A stretch of 64,000 bases of DNA, taken from the NCBI RefSeq assembly GCF_041438865.1, contig NZ_CP109450.1:4175001-4239000 (forward strand), given 5' to 3'. The position numbers and the translations under genes were made by a program. Shown one piece after another: positions 10,152 through 18,472 of this stretch (within the stretch, counting starts at the first letter, position 1; every line of letters starts with the position of its first letter). Source of the stretch: Streptomyces sp. NBC_01471. GTDB lineage: Bacteria > Actinomycetota > Actinomycetes > Streptomycetales > Streptomycetaceae. The notes under the pieces are model-generated. The model was not told the origin of the DNA, did no database searches, and was given only the letters and a program-made list of their open reading frames with translations.

Positions 10152-11497
10152 CGCCCTCCTCCTCCTGTGCCGTTGTTGCGTGTGCTGTGCGTTCCGGTGC
10201 TGCTGGGCTTGTTACGGGGCGGGGACGCGGCGTTGGGGATCTTTCCGCCGGTTCCGCCGCCGCCCTGGCCGCCCTGTCCTCCGGAGCCGCCGCGGGTGCT
10301 GTGGGCCGCCACGCCTCCGGAGACGGGGTTGGCGGGGCGCCCGCCGCCGCCTCCCCCGCTCCCGCTGTCGTTTCCGCCCCCGCCCCCACCGCGGCTGCTG
10401 TGGGTCTTGATGCCCTGGGACACGAGCGCGGCGGGTGAGCTGATCATGGCGGCGGCCTGGGCGCCGTCGGTCGCGGACTTGCGGTTGGTGCGGGAGGCGG
10501 CGACCTCGTCGCCGAAGCCGGGGACGAAGCGGTAGATCATGCCGCTGGCGAAGATGGCGAGCAGGATGATCGCAAGGCCGGAGACGACGGCGGAGAAGGA
10601 GTCGGGGCCCTTGCCGGAGGAGAGCGCGCCGGCCAGGCCGAGCACGATCACGATGACCGGTTTGATCATGATCACCGCGATCATGATCCCGGCCCAGCGG
10701 CGGACGTGGCCCCACATGTTCTTGTCGACGAGGCCCGCGTAGACGACGGTGCCGAGCAGGGCGCCCGCGTACAGGAGGGCGGCCCGGATGACGAGTTCGA
10801 GCCAGAGGACACCGGCGGCGAGGATCGACACGAGCGAGGTGACGATCAGCATGATCGGGCCGCCGCCGATGTCGGAGCCCTTCTTGAGGGCCTCGGCGAA
10901 GGCTCCGAAGAACACGTCGTTCTTGCCGCCGGTGGCTGATGCGATGACCTCGGTGACGCTGTCGGTGGCCGAGACCAGTGTGTAGAGGATCAGCGGGGTG
11001 AAGGCGGAGGCGATGACGGTCAGCCAGAGGAAGCCGATGGCCTCGGAGAGCGCGGTGGTGAGGGGGACGCCGCGCACGGCGCGCTTGGCCACGGCGAGGA
11101 GCCAGAGGACGAGCGTGAGGATGGTGGAGGCGGCGAAGACGACGGCGTACTGGCGCAGGAAGGAGCTGTTGGTGAAGTCGACGTTGGCCGTGCCCTTCAC
11201 CGCGTCGGAGAGCTTGCCGACGATCCAGGCGGCGGCGTCGGCGCAGCCCTTGGCGAGGGAGGAGAGGGGGTCGAGGGAGTCGGCCGGGGGGGTGTTGCTG
11301 GTGTTCGCGCCGGTGCCTGCGTCGCCTTCGCAGATGTCGTGGGCGCGGCCGCGGATCAGGTCGCAGGCGCCGTTGCTCGGGCTCGGAGTCGGTGACGGCG
11401 CGGCGGCGGCACGGGTCGCCAGCAGGACGGCGGCAGTCTGTGCGGCTGTCACCACGGACGCCAGTGAGAGGGCGCGGCGGGAGTGCTTACCTGGCAT
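10148..11497 (-). CDS. polytopic VirB6/TrbL-like membrane protein
   Basis: 449 aa. The N-terminal signal helix (SLASVVTAAQTAAVLLATRAAAA) is followed by a Pro/Ser linker and a conserved NGACDLIRGRAHDICEGD segment. Five or more membrane helices lie between residues about 120 and 320, as in the VirB6/TrbL channel family. The C-terminal 110 residues are cytoplasmic and extremely Gly/Ser/Asn-rich with repeated THSSRGG/AHSTRGG/THSTRNNG units. The gene overlaps the next one by TTGA and the previous one by 11 nt. It is probably the inner-membrane channel component, analogous to SCO6881-type proteins. The glycine-rich repeated tail is unusual. Confidence 0.82.
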   Translation of the reverse strand: MPGKHSRRALSLASVVTAAQTAAVLLATRAAAAPSPTPSPSNGACDLIRGRAHDICEGDAGTGANTSNTPPADSLDPLSSLAKGCADAAAWIVGKLSDAVKGTANVDFTNSSFLRQYAVVFAASTILTLVLWLLAVAKRAVRGVPLTTALSEAIGFLWLTVIASAFTPLILYTLVSATDSVTEVIASATGGKNDVFFGAFAEALKKGSDIGGGPIMLIVTSLVSILAAGVLWLELVIRAALLYAGALLGTVVYAGLVDKNMWGHVRRWAGIMIAVIMIKPVIVIVLGLAGALSSGKGPDSFSAVVSGLAIILLAIFASGMIYRFVPGFGDEVAASRTNRKSATDGAQAAAMISSPAALVSQGIKTHSSRGGGGGGNDSGSGGGGGGRPANPVSGGVAAHSTRGGSGGQGGQGGGGTGGKIPNAASPPRNKPSSTGTHSTRNNGTGGGGR

Positions 11498-12344
11498 ACG
11501 TGAACCCTCCGAACTGTTTCACGGCGTCCGCCATGTCCTTGGCGCTGGAAGCGGTCTGGTCACGGCCGACAGGCACCGGACCGTCCTTCTGACTGGAGCC
11601 CGTGACTCTCCAGTCGCCATTGACCCACTTCAGCTCGAAGGTGTTCGTGTACCAGCTCTCGGATACGGGGTTGGTCGAGCCTTGGCCCGCCAGTCCGAAC
11701 AGAGAGGAGTACCAGACCGAGACGCTGGCTGTGTCCGCCGCCACCTTGACGGCCTTGGTGCCGACGGGGGCGGTGCGGGAGACGAAGGTCATGCCCGCGG
11801 GAGCCGAGCCGTCTGCCTTGAGCCCGATGCTCGCGAGGAACTTCCGGCCCGAGTAGACCTTGTCGAGATCGCTCAGCTGGGCGGAGGCCACGTCGGGCGC
11901 GTACACCGCGTTCACGATGCTGTGACGGGTGTCCTTCTTGAACATGCCGTCGGAGCCCAGTGCCACCGCATAGTTCGCCGCCGCGCTCTGTGCCCCCTGG
12001 CCGGTGTGGGGAAAGCCCGAGGCGATGCCGCTGGTGCTTCCCGTGACCGGTTTGACGCCGGAGGCGGCTGTCGCGTTCGAGCCCGGCTTCGCCGCTCCGT
12101 TGCTGTCCGCCGACGAGTCGCTGCCACTTCCGTTGCCGCGGTTGGCGAAGGCGATGGCGGCGATGAGCAGCACCACGACGCCCACGACCGTGATGAGGGA
12201 GCGCGAGGTGCGTACGGGTCGTCTGCCGCCGCCGTACGGGTCGCCCTCGCCCTCGGGCAGGCGTGTACGGGTCTGGCCCGAGCCGCCCATGCCGTCGGAG
12301 CGGCCCGCGTCGCTGCCGTAGTTGTTCTCGTCTCCGAGACTCAT
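11487..12344 (-). CDS. VirB8/TcpC-like bitopic conjugation-type protein
   Basis: 285 aa from ATG 12344. There is a 45-residue Gly/Asp/Arg-rich cytoplasmic segment, one membrane helix (SLITVVGVVVLLIAAIAFANRG) and a Ser/Asn/Thr linker. An external domain follows, beginning AANYAVALGSDGMFKKDTRHSIV and ending with FELKWVNGDWRVTGSSQKDGPVP. The latter is the NTF2-like strand pattern seen in VirB8 and TcpC. It overlaps the VirB6-like gene by 11 nt. By position and topology it would be the periplasm-facing assembly factor of the secretion-like complex. The family fit is from topology and ending motif only. Confidence 0.75.
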   Translation of the reverse strand: MSLGDENNYGSDAGRSDGMGGSGQTRTRLPEGEGDPYGGGRRPVRTSRSLITVVGVVVLLIAAIAFANRGNGSGSDSSADSNGAAKPGSNATAASGVKPVTGSTSGIASGFPHTGQGAQSAAANYAVALGSDGMFKKDTRHSIVNAVYAPDVASAQLSDLDKVYSGRKFLASIGLKADGSAPAGMTFVSRTAPVGTKAVKVAADTASVSVWYSSLFGLAGQGSTNPVSESWYTNTFELKWVNGDWRVTGSSQKDGPVPVGRDQTASSAKDMADAVKQFGGFTYAR

Positions 12345-12503
12345 GCCGCGGACGCCCCCTCAACCGTTTGCCGTGTCGTCGTGCAGTACGACGGTAACTG
12401 TGCTGGCTCCCGCGCGGGCGGGGTGTGGTGACTCGACATCAGGGATGCGCAACCTCTGGGTGGGCCGGGCACGCCCGGGGACTGCGGGACGGATGATGCG
12501 GGG

Positions 12504-12848
12504 TCAGACGGCCATCCCGTACACGATGGTGAAGACGGTTCCCAGTGAGCCGATGATGAAGACGCCGGTGAGTCCGGCGACGATCAGGCCCTTGCCCTGT
12601 TCCGCGCTGAAGGTGTCCCGCAGTGCGGTGGCGCCGATACGCTGCTTGGCCGCACCCCAGATCGCGATGCCGAGGCAGAGCAGGATGGCGACGGCCATCA
12701 CGACCTCGACCATGATCCGTGCCTCGTTGCCGAGGCTGCCGAACGGCCCCCAGTTGGGGGCGATTCCGCCGATGATGGTGCTGATGTCGCCCTTGTCGGC
12801 TGCCAGGTTCATGTAACTCACCGCCCCTATCGGGTAGTTCGTGCCCAT
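12504..12848 (-). CDS. small two-helix membrane protein (VirB2/TcpE-like position)
   Basis: 114 aa from ATG 12848. A soluble N-terminus (AADKGDISTIIGGIAPNWGPFGSLGN) is followed by two hydrophobic segments (IMVEVVMAVAILLCLGIAIWG and GLIVAGLTGVFIIGSLGTVFTIVYGMAV) joined by a basic loop AAKQRIGATALRD. This is the layout of VirB2-type pilin or of small conjugation membrane proteins. There is no cleavable signal peptide. It is the first gene of the leftward secretion-like operon, separated from the next by 159 bp that hold no other gene. The pilin role is an inference from size and place. Confidence 0.75.
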   Translation of the reverse strand: MGTNYPIGAVSYMNLAADKGDISTIIGGIAPNWGPFGSLGNEARIMVEVVMAVAILLCLGIAIWGAAKQRIGATALRDTFSAEQGKGLIVAGLTGVFIIGSLGTVFTIVYGMAV

Positions 12849-13244
12849 GCTCCGGTGCACGGGTCACGCCCTATCTTCGCTGATGAAACCGCCCCCGTGT
12901 GTAACCCGGCGGCTCTCTTTACGCACATGCCCGCACATTTGTCCGAACATGCTGCTCTGACCTGCGGTGCGGACGCGGTTTCGGTCGAACATGCATGGTT
13001 ACTCTGTGTATCACGGGGGGTGACGCCGGGCAATGACGCCGCTGCGGTGGAGGGCGGCGTCCTGTTTCCGCCGGATTCGAACGGCGGGCGTGTTCCGTCC
13101 CGTTCTTCGGCCGTGCGGGTGCAGGCGTCCCGTTCGGGCCGTGTGCCTCGCACCGTGCTGTGCGGGGGTGTGCTGAGGTGCCCGCGGGGCTGTCCCGCTG
13201 ACCGGTCCGGCGGCCCTGTCACCGCGAGACTCGGAGGACATCCC
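12849..13244. other. divergent intergenic region (396 bp)
   Basis: This is the promoter region between the leftward secretion-like operon and the rightward Tat-exported protein gene. It contains T/A-richer patches around 12890-13010. I see no convincing gene in it: the open frame across it continues into the 13245 gene but has no ribosome-binding site before any earlier start. No clear hexamer pair could be assigned. Confidence 0.5.
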
Positions 13245-14471
13245 ATGGCTGAGCAGTCCCGGCGCACCTTTCTCAGGCAGGTTTCCGCGGGCGGCGCGGT
13301 AGCGGGTGCCGCCGCCCTGGTGCCCGCGCTGCTGAGCCGGGCGGGCGGGGCCGCGTCCCCCCGGCCGGCCCCGTCCGTCCGCCCCGTCCCGCACGCCGGG
13401 CCCGCCAGGACCGCGGCCCACCGGTTCGCCGCTCCCGGTGTGCGGTACGCGGTCCGGGTCAACATGCCCGCCGCGACCGTGCGTCAGCTGACTGCCGCCG
13501 GCCACCGGCTGCTGATGTTCAAGGCCGTGCAGAGCGAGCAGAGCACCGGGGGGCTGCCCGTCCTGTGGAGTTCCACGAGCACCTACACGACCCGGACCGA
13601 ACTGGCCTGGACCGAGCAGTACTACGCCTTCGTCACGGCCGGTGAGACTCCGGCCGGTGCCCGGCTCGCCGGGGTGGACCTCACCCGGGTCGCGCCGGGG
13701 CAGACCCTCGATGTCGGCCCGGGGGCACGCGGCACGGTCATCGGCGGGGGGACGCCCGGGGCGGTCACCATCTCGGACACCACCGCGATTCCGCTCTCGT
13801 GCGGTCTGGCGCAGCCCGCTCCGGAGGGGGGCGCCCCCGTGCCGGTCTGTTCGCTGCCGCTGGCCGGACAGGGTCAGAACGTCGTCTTCCCGATCGGGCA
13901 GGTGGTTCTGGCCTTCGCGGCCGACGCCCCGGCGCCGGGGTCGGTGGTGGAGTCGGCTCCCGGGCCCGCGGTCCAGGTCGACCTGGACCGGATGAGCCCG
14001 GCCGACCTGTCGTACGACGTCGACTCCGGCTGGTCCTGGGACGGCGACTTCGCCGCGGTGGTCCCGGGCGGCGGGTTCGTCCCCGCGCTCGTCCACCCCG
14101 CGCCGGGCGGCCGGCTGGGCGGTGGTGCGGGCAGCGGCACGCGGGTCAGCGGCATCACGGTGCGGGCGGTGCGGGAGCCCGGATCCGCGGGCGCCGAACC
14201 GGAGTCCGCTGCCGGTGGGGCCGCGGCCGGTCCCCTGGCCGCAGCCGCCGGCACCGGCACCGAGACCGGTACGACGATCACCTGCTCACTGGACCGGGAC
14301 AGCCGCGTCGTCCTGCACGGGACGTACCTCGTCGAGTACCGGCGGCCCGGCCGGAGCCGCGGCCGTACGGACAGCGAGCGGTCGCTGGTCAGGTGCACCT
14401 CCGTGCCTGCCGTGCGCGGGGGCGCGTACACCTTCAAGAAGCTGCGGCAGGGCGGCGCGGGCGGCCGCTGA
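13245..14471 (+). CDS. Tat-exported hypothetical protein
   Basis: 408 aa. ATG 13245 is preceded by TCGGAGGACA. The N-terminus SRRTFLRQ followed by a hydrophobic Ala/Gly/Val stretch is a twin-arginine signal. The mature protein is rich in beta-strand patterning (GVRYAVRVNMPAATVRQL, LAWTEQYYAFV, VILAFAADAP-type segments) with two Cys-containing stretches (LSCGLAQ and PVCSLPL). A Gly/Ala/Glu linker follows, and a small C-terminal strand domain (TTITCSLDRDSRVVLHGTYLVEYRR). It is divergent from the secretion-like operon. It could be an exported partner of that system, but no family is recognised. Confidence 0.75.
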   Translation: MAEQSRRTFLRQVSAGGAVAGAAALVPALLSRAGGAASPRPAPSVRPVPHAGPARTAAHRFAAPGVRYAVRVNMPAATVRQLTAAGHRLLMFKAVQSEQSTGGLPVLWSSTSTYTTRTELAWTEQYYAFVTAGETPAGARLAGVDLTRVAPGQTLDVGPGARGTVIGGGTPGAVTISDTTAIPLSCGLAQPAPEGGAPVPVCSLPLAGQGQNVVFPIGQVVLAFAADAPAPGSVVESAPGPAVQVDLDRMSPADLSYDVDSGWSWDGDFAAVVPGGGFVPALVHPAPGGRLGGGAGSGTRVSGITVRAVREPGSAGAEPESAAGGAAAGPLAAAAGTGTETGTTITCSLDRDSRVVLHGTYLVEYRRPGRSRGRTDSERSLVRCTSVPAVRGGAYTFKKLRQGGAGGR

Positions 14472-14738
14472 CGGGGCGGCAGTGCGGCCAACGCCCCTTG
14501 ATTGGCGCCGGGTCGGCTGAAACAGTGGGCCCGGTGGACGCACTCGGACCTCACGGGCGGTGCGCGGTGCGTACACCGCCAACCTGATCGACGCCTCGCC
14601 GGCCGCGCCTCCCACCTGGCCGGCGAGCGCGGAGGGGCCGGGCCCGGTGGCGGAGAAGGGGACTACGCCTGCATCACATGTTCGGGCTTCCGAGTGAAGT
14701 GGGCGGTGAACCGGGCCCGAATGGGGGATGGTTGAGGG

Positions 14739-15743
14739 ATGCGCAAAGTCTTGGTCATGGGCGGGATCGGGGTCGGGACGAGCCTGGGCTTCATCGGCCT
14801 GCTCGTGGTCGGTACGTACTCCGCCGCGGCCGGAATCGGCAGCACCGGTTCCACTGTCGCGCTGGCCAAGGGCGCCGTGCCGGCCGCCTATCAGGCGACC
14901 GTGCAGAAGTGGGGCAACCTCTGCCCCGCGCTCAACCCCGCGCTGCTCGCCGCCCAGTTGTACCAGGAGAGCGGCTGGAACCCGACGGCCAAGAGCCCGG
15001 CGAACGCGCAGGGGATGGCCCAGTTCATCCCCGGCACCTGGGCGACGCACGGTGTCGACGGGAACGGCGACGGCAAGAAGGACATCTGGGATCCGGCCGA
15101 CGCGATCCCGTCAGCCGCGTCGTACGACTGCGAACTGGCCAAATACGTGAAGAACGTGCCGGGCGACCAGAGCGACAACATGCTCGCCGCGTACAACGCG
15201 GGGTCGTACGCCGTCATCCAGCACGGCGGGGTCCCGCCGTACCGGGAGACCCAGAACTACGTCAAGGTCATCCGCACCCTGGAGAAGAGTTTCGCCAGGC
15301 CGGTCAACGGGGTGGCTCCCTCGCAGCAGGCGGCCGCGGCCATCTACTACGCGCAGCAGAAGCTCGGCACGCCGTACCTCTGGGGCGGGACCGGCACCGC
15401 GGGGCAGGGCGGGCGGTTCGACTGCTCGGGGCTGACGCAGGCCGCGTACCGCAGTGTCGGGATCACGCTGCCCCGGGTGGCCAACGACCAGTACAACGCC
15501 GGGGAGCATCCGTCGCGCGATCAGCTGCTGCCGGGGGACCTGGTGTTCTTCTCGAACGACCTCTCCAACTCCCGTGCCATTCACCACGTGGGGCTGTACG
15601 TGGGCGGCGGCTACATGATCGACGCGCCGTACACCGGGTCGGTGATCCGCTTCGACAAGATCGACTCGCCCGACTACTTCGGGGCCACGCGCGTCACTCA
15701 GGATGGCGCGAAATCACTCCCCAAAAACCCCTCGAAAGCCTGA
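14739..15743 (+). CDS. lytic transglycosylase fused to NlpC/P60 peptidase (VirB1-like)
   Basis: 334 aa. An N-terminal membrane or signal helix spans residues 8-32. An SLT-type transglycosylase domain at about 50-185 has catalytic Glu77 in QLYQESGWNP, then AQGMAQFIPGTW and a late AYNAGS. The NlpC/P60 domain at about 197-325 has Cys229 (RFDCSGL) and His283 (IHHVGLYVGG). It would cleave both glycan and stem peptide of peptidoglycan. Combined enzymes of this layout open the wall for gram-positive conjugation machines, so the location beside the secretion-like genes fits. The start ATG 14739 is a few bases after GGATGGTTGAGG. Strong assignment. Confidence 0.93.
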   Translation: MRKVLVMGGIGVGTSLGFIGLLVVGTYSAAAGIGSTGSTVALAKGAVPAAYQATVQKWGNLCPALNPALLAAQLYQESGWNPTAKSPANAQGMAQFIPGTWATHGVDGNGDGKKDIWDPADAIPSAASYDCELAKYVKNVPGDQSDNMLAAYNAGSYAVIQHGGVPPYRETQNYVKVIRTLEKSFARPVNGVAPSQQAAAAIYYAQQKLGTPYLWGGTGTAGQGGRFDCSGLTQAAYRSVGITLPRVANDQYNAGEHPSRDQLLPGDLVFFSNDLSNSRAIHHVGLYVGGGYMIDAPYTGSVIRFDKIDSPDYFGATRVTQDGAKSLPKNPSKA

Positions 15744-15981
15744 GACACTGCGTCGCCTGGCTTGAACCGACTGTTACCCCAACTCTCTGAGCTGCGACGA
15801 TGAGTCACTCTTCGATAACGTCCTGGTGATCTTTCGGTGGAGAGCGGAACGCCGCGGGTGCGCCGGGCGTTCCCTTGTCCGGGAGACCGACAAGAGTGCG
15901 CACTGACCGCGGGGGTTGGTACGGCGGCTTGCACGGACGCACGCCGCGCAGTGGAGCGAAGGCAAAGGCAAGGGGCAGCGA

Positions 15982-16686
15982 ATGGCTGGGCTCGCAAGTG
16001 ATGGGTCGAACCCTGATGTCCGGCTGCTCTACGACATCAACGGCCTTGCCAAGTCGGCCCCCGGCTGGGCGGACCGGACCATGGAGTTCGTCGGCGAGTA
16101 CGGGATCCTGCTCGCGGTGGTGCTGCTGGTGCTGGGGTGCTGGTGGAGTGTGCGCAGCCGGCCGGACACCGAGTCCGCCGTGACGGCTGTCGCGGGGATC
16201 GTCTGGGCGCCGCTGGCCGCCGGGATCGCGGTTCTGGTGAACGTACCGATCCGGGGACTGGTCAGGCGGGCCCGGCCGTTCGTCGACCATCACGGGCTCG
16301 ATGTCCTGGTGAAGGGCAAGACCGACTTCTCGTTCGTGAGCGATCACGCGACGCTGGCGATGGCGATCGGGGCCGGTCTCTTCGTCGCGCACCGGAAGTT
16401 CGGGCTCGCCGCGATCGGGCTGGCGCTGGCCGAGGGGTTCTGCCGGGTCTTCATGGGCGTGCACTATCCGACCGATGTGGTCGGCGGGTTCGCGCTGGGG
16501 ACGGCGGTGACGCTGTTGCTCTCGCCGCTCGCCATGGCGCTGCTCACCCCCGTGGTGCGGGCCGTCGCGCGGTCCGACCGGGGACGGGTGCTGGTGCGGT
16601 CGCGGCGGGTACGGACGGTGGCGGCCGCCGCGGTGGAGATTCCTGAGGCGCGGTCCGAGTCGGGGCGGAACGATCTGGCCGCGTGA
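15982..16686 (+). CDS. PAP2-family phosphatase, integral membrane
   Basis: 234 aa. ATG 15982 follows AAGGGGCAGCGA. All three PAP2 motifs are present: RGLVRRARPF (KX6RP type), FSFVSDHATLAM (the SxH motif in its BcrC-like SDH form) and CRVFMGVHYPTDVVGG (SRX5HX3D type). About five membrane helices are seen, and a basic cytoplasmic tail. It is probably an undecaprenyl-pyrophosphate or lipid phosphate phosphatase at the membrane. The preceding 238 bp (15744-15981) hold no gene. The family is certain; the substrate is inferred. Confidence 0.9.
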   Translation: MAGLASDGSNPDVRLLYDINGLAKSAPGWADRTMEFVGEYGILLAVVLLVLGCWWSVRSRPDTESAVTAVAGIVWAPLAAGIAVLVNVPIRGLVRRARPFVDHHGLDVLVKGKTDFSFVSDHATLAMAIGAGLFVAHRKFGLAAIGLALAEGFCRVFMGVHYPTDVVGGFALGTAVTLLLSPLAMALLTPVVRAVARSDRGRVLVRSRRVRTVAAAAVEIPEARSESGRNDLAA

Positions 16687-16734
16687 TCTGGCCGCGTGAC
16701 ACGGTTCCGGGCTGGGGACGTCGGCTGCGTGCTG

Positions 16735-16765
16735 CGGGGCTCTGCCCCGGGCCGCAGGCCCCGGT
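16735..16765. terminator. GC hairpin between convergent genes
   Basis: CGGGGCTCTGCCCCG (16735-16749) plus a flanking complementary GC-rich stretch lies in the 88-bp gap between the convergent PAP2 and YihY genes. No T-run follows, as is common in this group. Modest evidence. Confidence 0.45.
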
Positions 16766-16774
16766 CCCTGGTCC

Positions 16775-17716
16775 TCAATCGCCGGACGGCCTTGATTTCG
16801 CCGCGCTCAGTTCCGCGTTGAACTGGGCTCCTGCCAGCAGGGACAGGTTCGAGACCCAGAGCCAGACCATGAAGACGACGACGCCCGCCAGTGATCCGTA
16901 CAGCCTGCTGTAGGTGCCGAACCCTGCCGCGTACGCCGTGAAGCCCGCCGAGGCCGTCAGCCAGAGCAGGGCGGCCAGCACACCGCCCGGCAGGCCGCGG
17001 TGGGTGGCGCGGGCCACCGGTGGGCCGGAACGGAAGAGGAGCAGGACCAGCAGGGCCACACAGCACAGCAGTGTCGGCCATTTGAGCAGGTCCCAGACGT
17101 CGGTTCCCGCGTTGCCCAGGCCCAGGGCCCGGCTCAGGGAGGTGGCCAGGGAGCCGCTGAGCACCAGGACGAGCGCGCTCACCACCAGCAGCCCGAGCAG
17201 GGCCACGGCCGTCAGCACGATGCGGTGCGCTTTGCGCAGGGCGGGGCGTTCGTCCTTGATCGCGTACATGGAGTGCAGGGCGCGGCGGAAGACCGCGAGG
17301 TAGCTGGAGGCGGACCACAGGGCGCTGAAGGCCCCGCCGATCAGGACCGTCAGAGCGGCGGAACGCTGGCCCGCCACGTGGCTGAGCGCCTGGTGCAGGG
17401 CGGCGCCGGATTCGGCGGGGGCCCAGGCGCTGACGTCCGCGATGAGCTCGTCGGTCGTCGCGGGAGCGACCAGGCCGATGACCGAGATGGTGACCAGGAG
17501 CGCGGGGACCAGCGCGAGGATCGCGTAGTAGGTGAGGGCGGCGGCCCAGTCGGAGACGTCGTCGTTCCACATGGAGACGGGGGTGCGGCGCAGCGCCGTA
17601 CCCCCGCGTGACCAGGCGTCGGACGACGGCCGGAGGTGCGGTGCGCGGCGGCCCGGGCGGGGGATCCACGGCAGGGCCGGGTTCTCGCTGGGCTCCGGTG
17701 TGGTCCGTCGCTCCAT
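16775..17716 (-). CDS. YihY/virulence factor BrkB family membrane protein
   Basis: 313 aa with six predicted membrane helices. The family signature near the N-terminus is visible: DDVSDWAAALTYYAILALVPALLVTISVIG. So is the C-terminal GFGTYSRLYGSLAGVVVFMVWLWVSNLSLLAGAQFNAEL. The family was once mis-called ribonuclease BN; its function is not settled. ATG 17716 is used. The 170 bp upstream contain a repeated CCGGTGCCGGTACACCGG palindrome (17734-17765) with no clear purpose. Assignment is firm. Confidence 0.92.
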   Translation of the reverse strand: MERRTTPEPSENPALPWIPRPGRRAPHLRPSSDAWSRGGTALRRTPVSMWNDDVSDWAAALTYYAILALVPALLVTISVIGLVAPATTDELIADVSAWAPAESGAALHQALSHVAGQRSAALTVLIGGAFSALWSASSYLAVFRRALHSMYAIKDERPALRKAHRIVLTAVALLGLLVVSALVLVLSGSLATSLSRALGLGNAGTDVWDLLKWPTLLCCVALLVLLLFRSGPPVARATHRGLPGGVLAALLWLTASAGFTAYAAGFGTYSRLYGSLAGVVVFMVWLWVSNLSLLAGAQFNAELSAAKSRPSGD

Positions 17717-17887
17717 GCGTGCCTCTCTGCCGGCCGGTGCCGGTACACCGGTGCCGGTACACCGGCGCTGGTGAATCGGTGAATCGGTGTCAGTGCGCCG
17801 GTGCCGGCGCCGGTCATGGGTGGTGTGGGTGGTCGCAGCTGGTTCCTGCCCCCGGCCTGGGGGTTTACCCCGGCCGGGGCGGAGCTG

Positions 17888-18472
17888 TCAGGTGGCCCGC
17901 CGGGTGCGGTGTGCGGGTACGCCGAGACGGACCTCGGCCGCGACCGGCCGGGGGGCGGCAGACGCGCGGGCCTGCGCGAGGGTGTCGCCGGCGACCCGGT
18001 CCAGGACGGTGGCGGGCCCGGCGTCCGGGGCGAGCAGCAGGGTGGCGCGTGCGGTGAGGCGGTGCGGGCGGCCGTGGAGCGCGATGTGGGCGCGGTCCAC
18101 TCCGGGCAGCGCCGCCGTCCGCTCGGTCATCGCGGAGGCGAGCGCGCGCGTGCGCAGGGTGACGCCGGGGCGGGTCAGCGGTACGGGGCTGCGGGCGCCG
18201 CTGCGGAGCTGGGCGGTGACCCACCACAGGAACAGCAGGACGGCGACGGCGAGTGCGGCGATCACGGCGGGTGTCCACCAGCCGTTCTCCCGCAGCCGGG
18301 CGAGACCGCCGCGGTCCAGCAGCACGGTGTCGTACCCGGTCCGCGGCCACCGGGACGGCAGCCGGGAGCGCACGCCGGGCGCGGCCGCCGCCAGCAGGCC
18401 GCCCCCTGCGACCAGGGCGAGACCGGCACAGGCCAGGGCGGCCCGGTTCGTTCCGTTACGGAGTCGGCTCAT
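17888..18472 (-). CDS. amaP: AmaP-like alkaline-shock membrane anchor protein
   Basis: 194 aa. Two membrane helices (residues about 12-32 and 68-86) enclose an external loop. The cytoplasmic C-terminal half (TLRTRALASAMTERTAALPGVDRAHIALHG) has the Asp23-related strand and helix pattern of AmaP proteins, which tether Asp23 to the membrane. It is the last gene of the leftward cluster and overlaps the DUF6286-type gene by 17 nt. The assignment rests on this cluster order and topology. Confidence 0.75.
   Translation of the reverse strand: MSRLRNGTNRAALACAGLALVAGGGLLAAAAPGVRSRLPSRWPRTGYDTVLLDRGGLARLRENGWWTPAVIAALAVAVLLFLWWVTAQLRSGARSPVPLTRPGVTLRTRALASAMTERTAALPGVDRAHIALHGRPHRLTARATLLLAPDAGPATVLDRVAGDTLAQARASAAPRPVAAEVRLGVPAHRTRRAT

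Noticed and set aside
12855..13244. Upstream extension of the Tat-exported protein
   Set aside because: The Tat signal starts at 13245 with a good ribosome-binding site. The earlier residues show no protein character.
14472..14738. A c-di-AMP (ydaO) riboswitch before the NlpC/P60 gene
   Set aside because: Such genes often have one, but I could not find the conserved motifs in this 267-bp gap.
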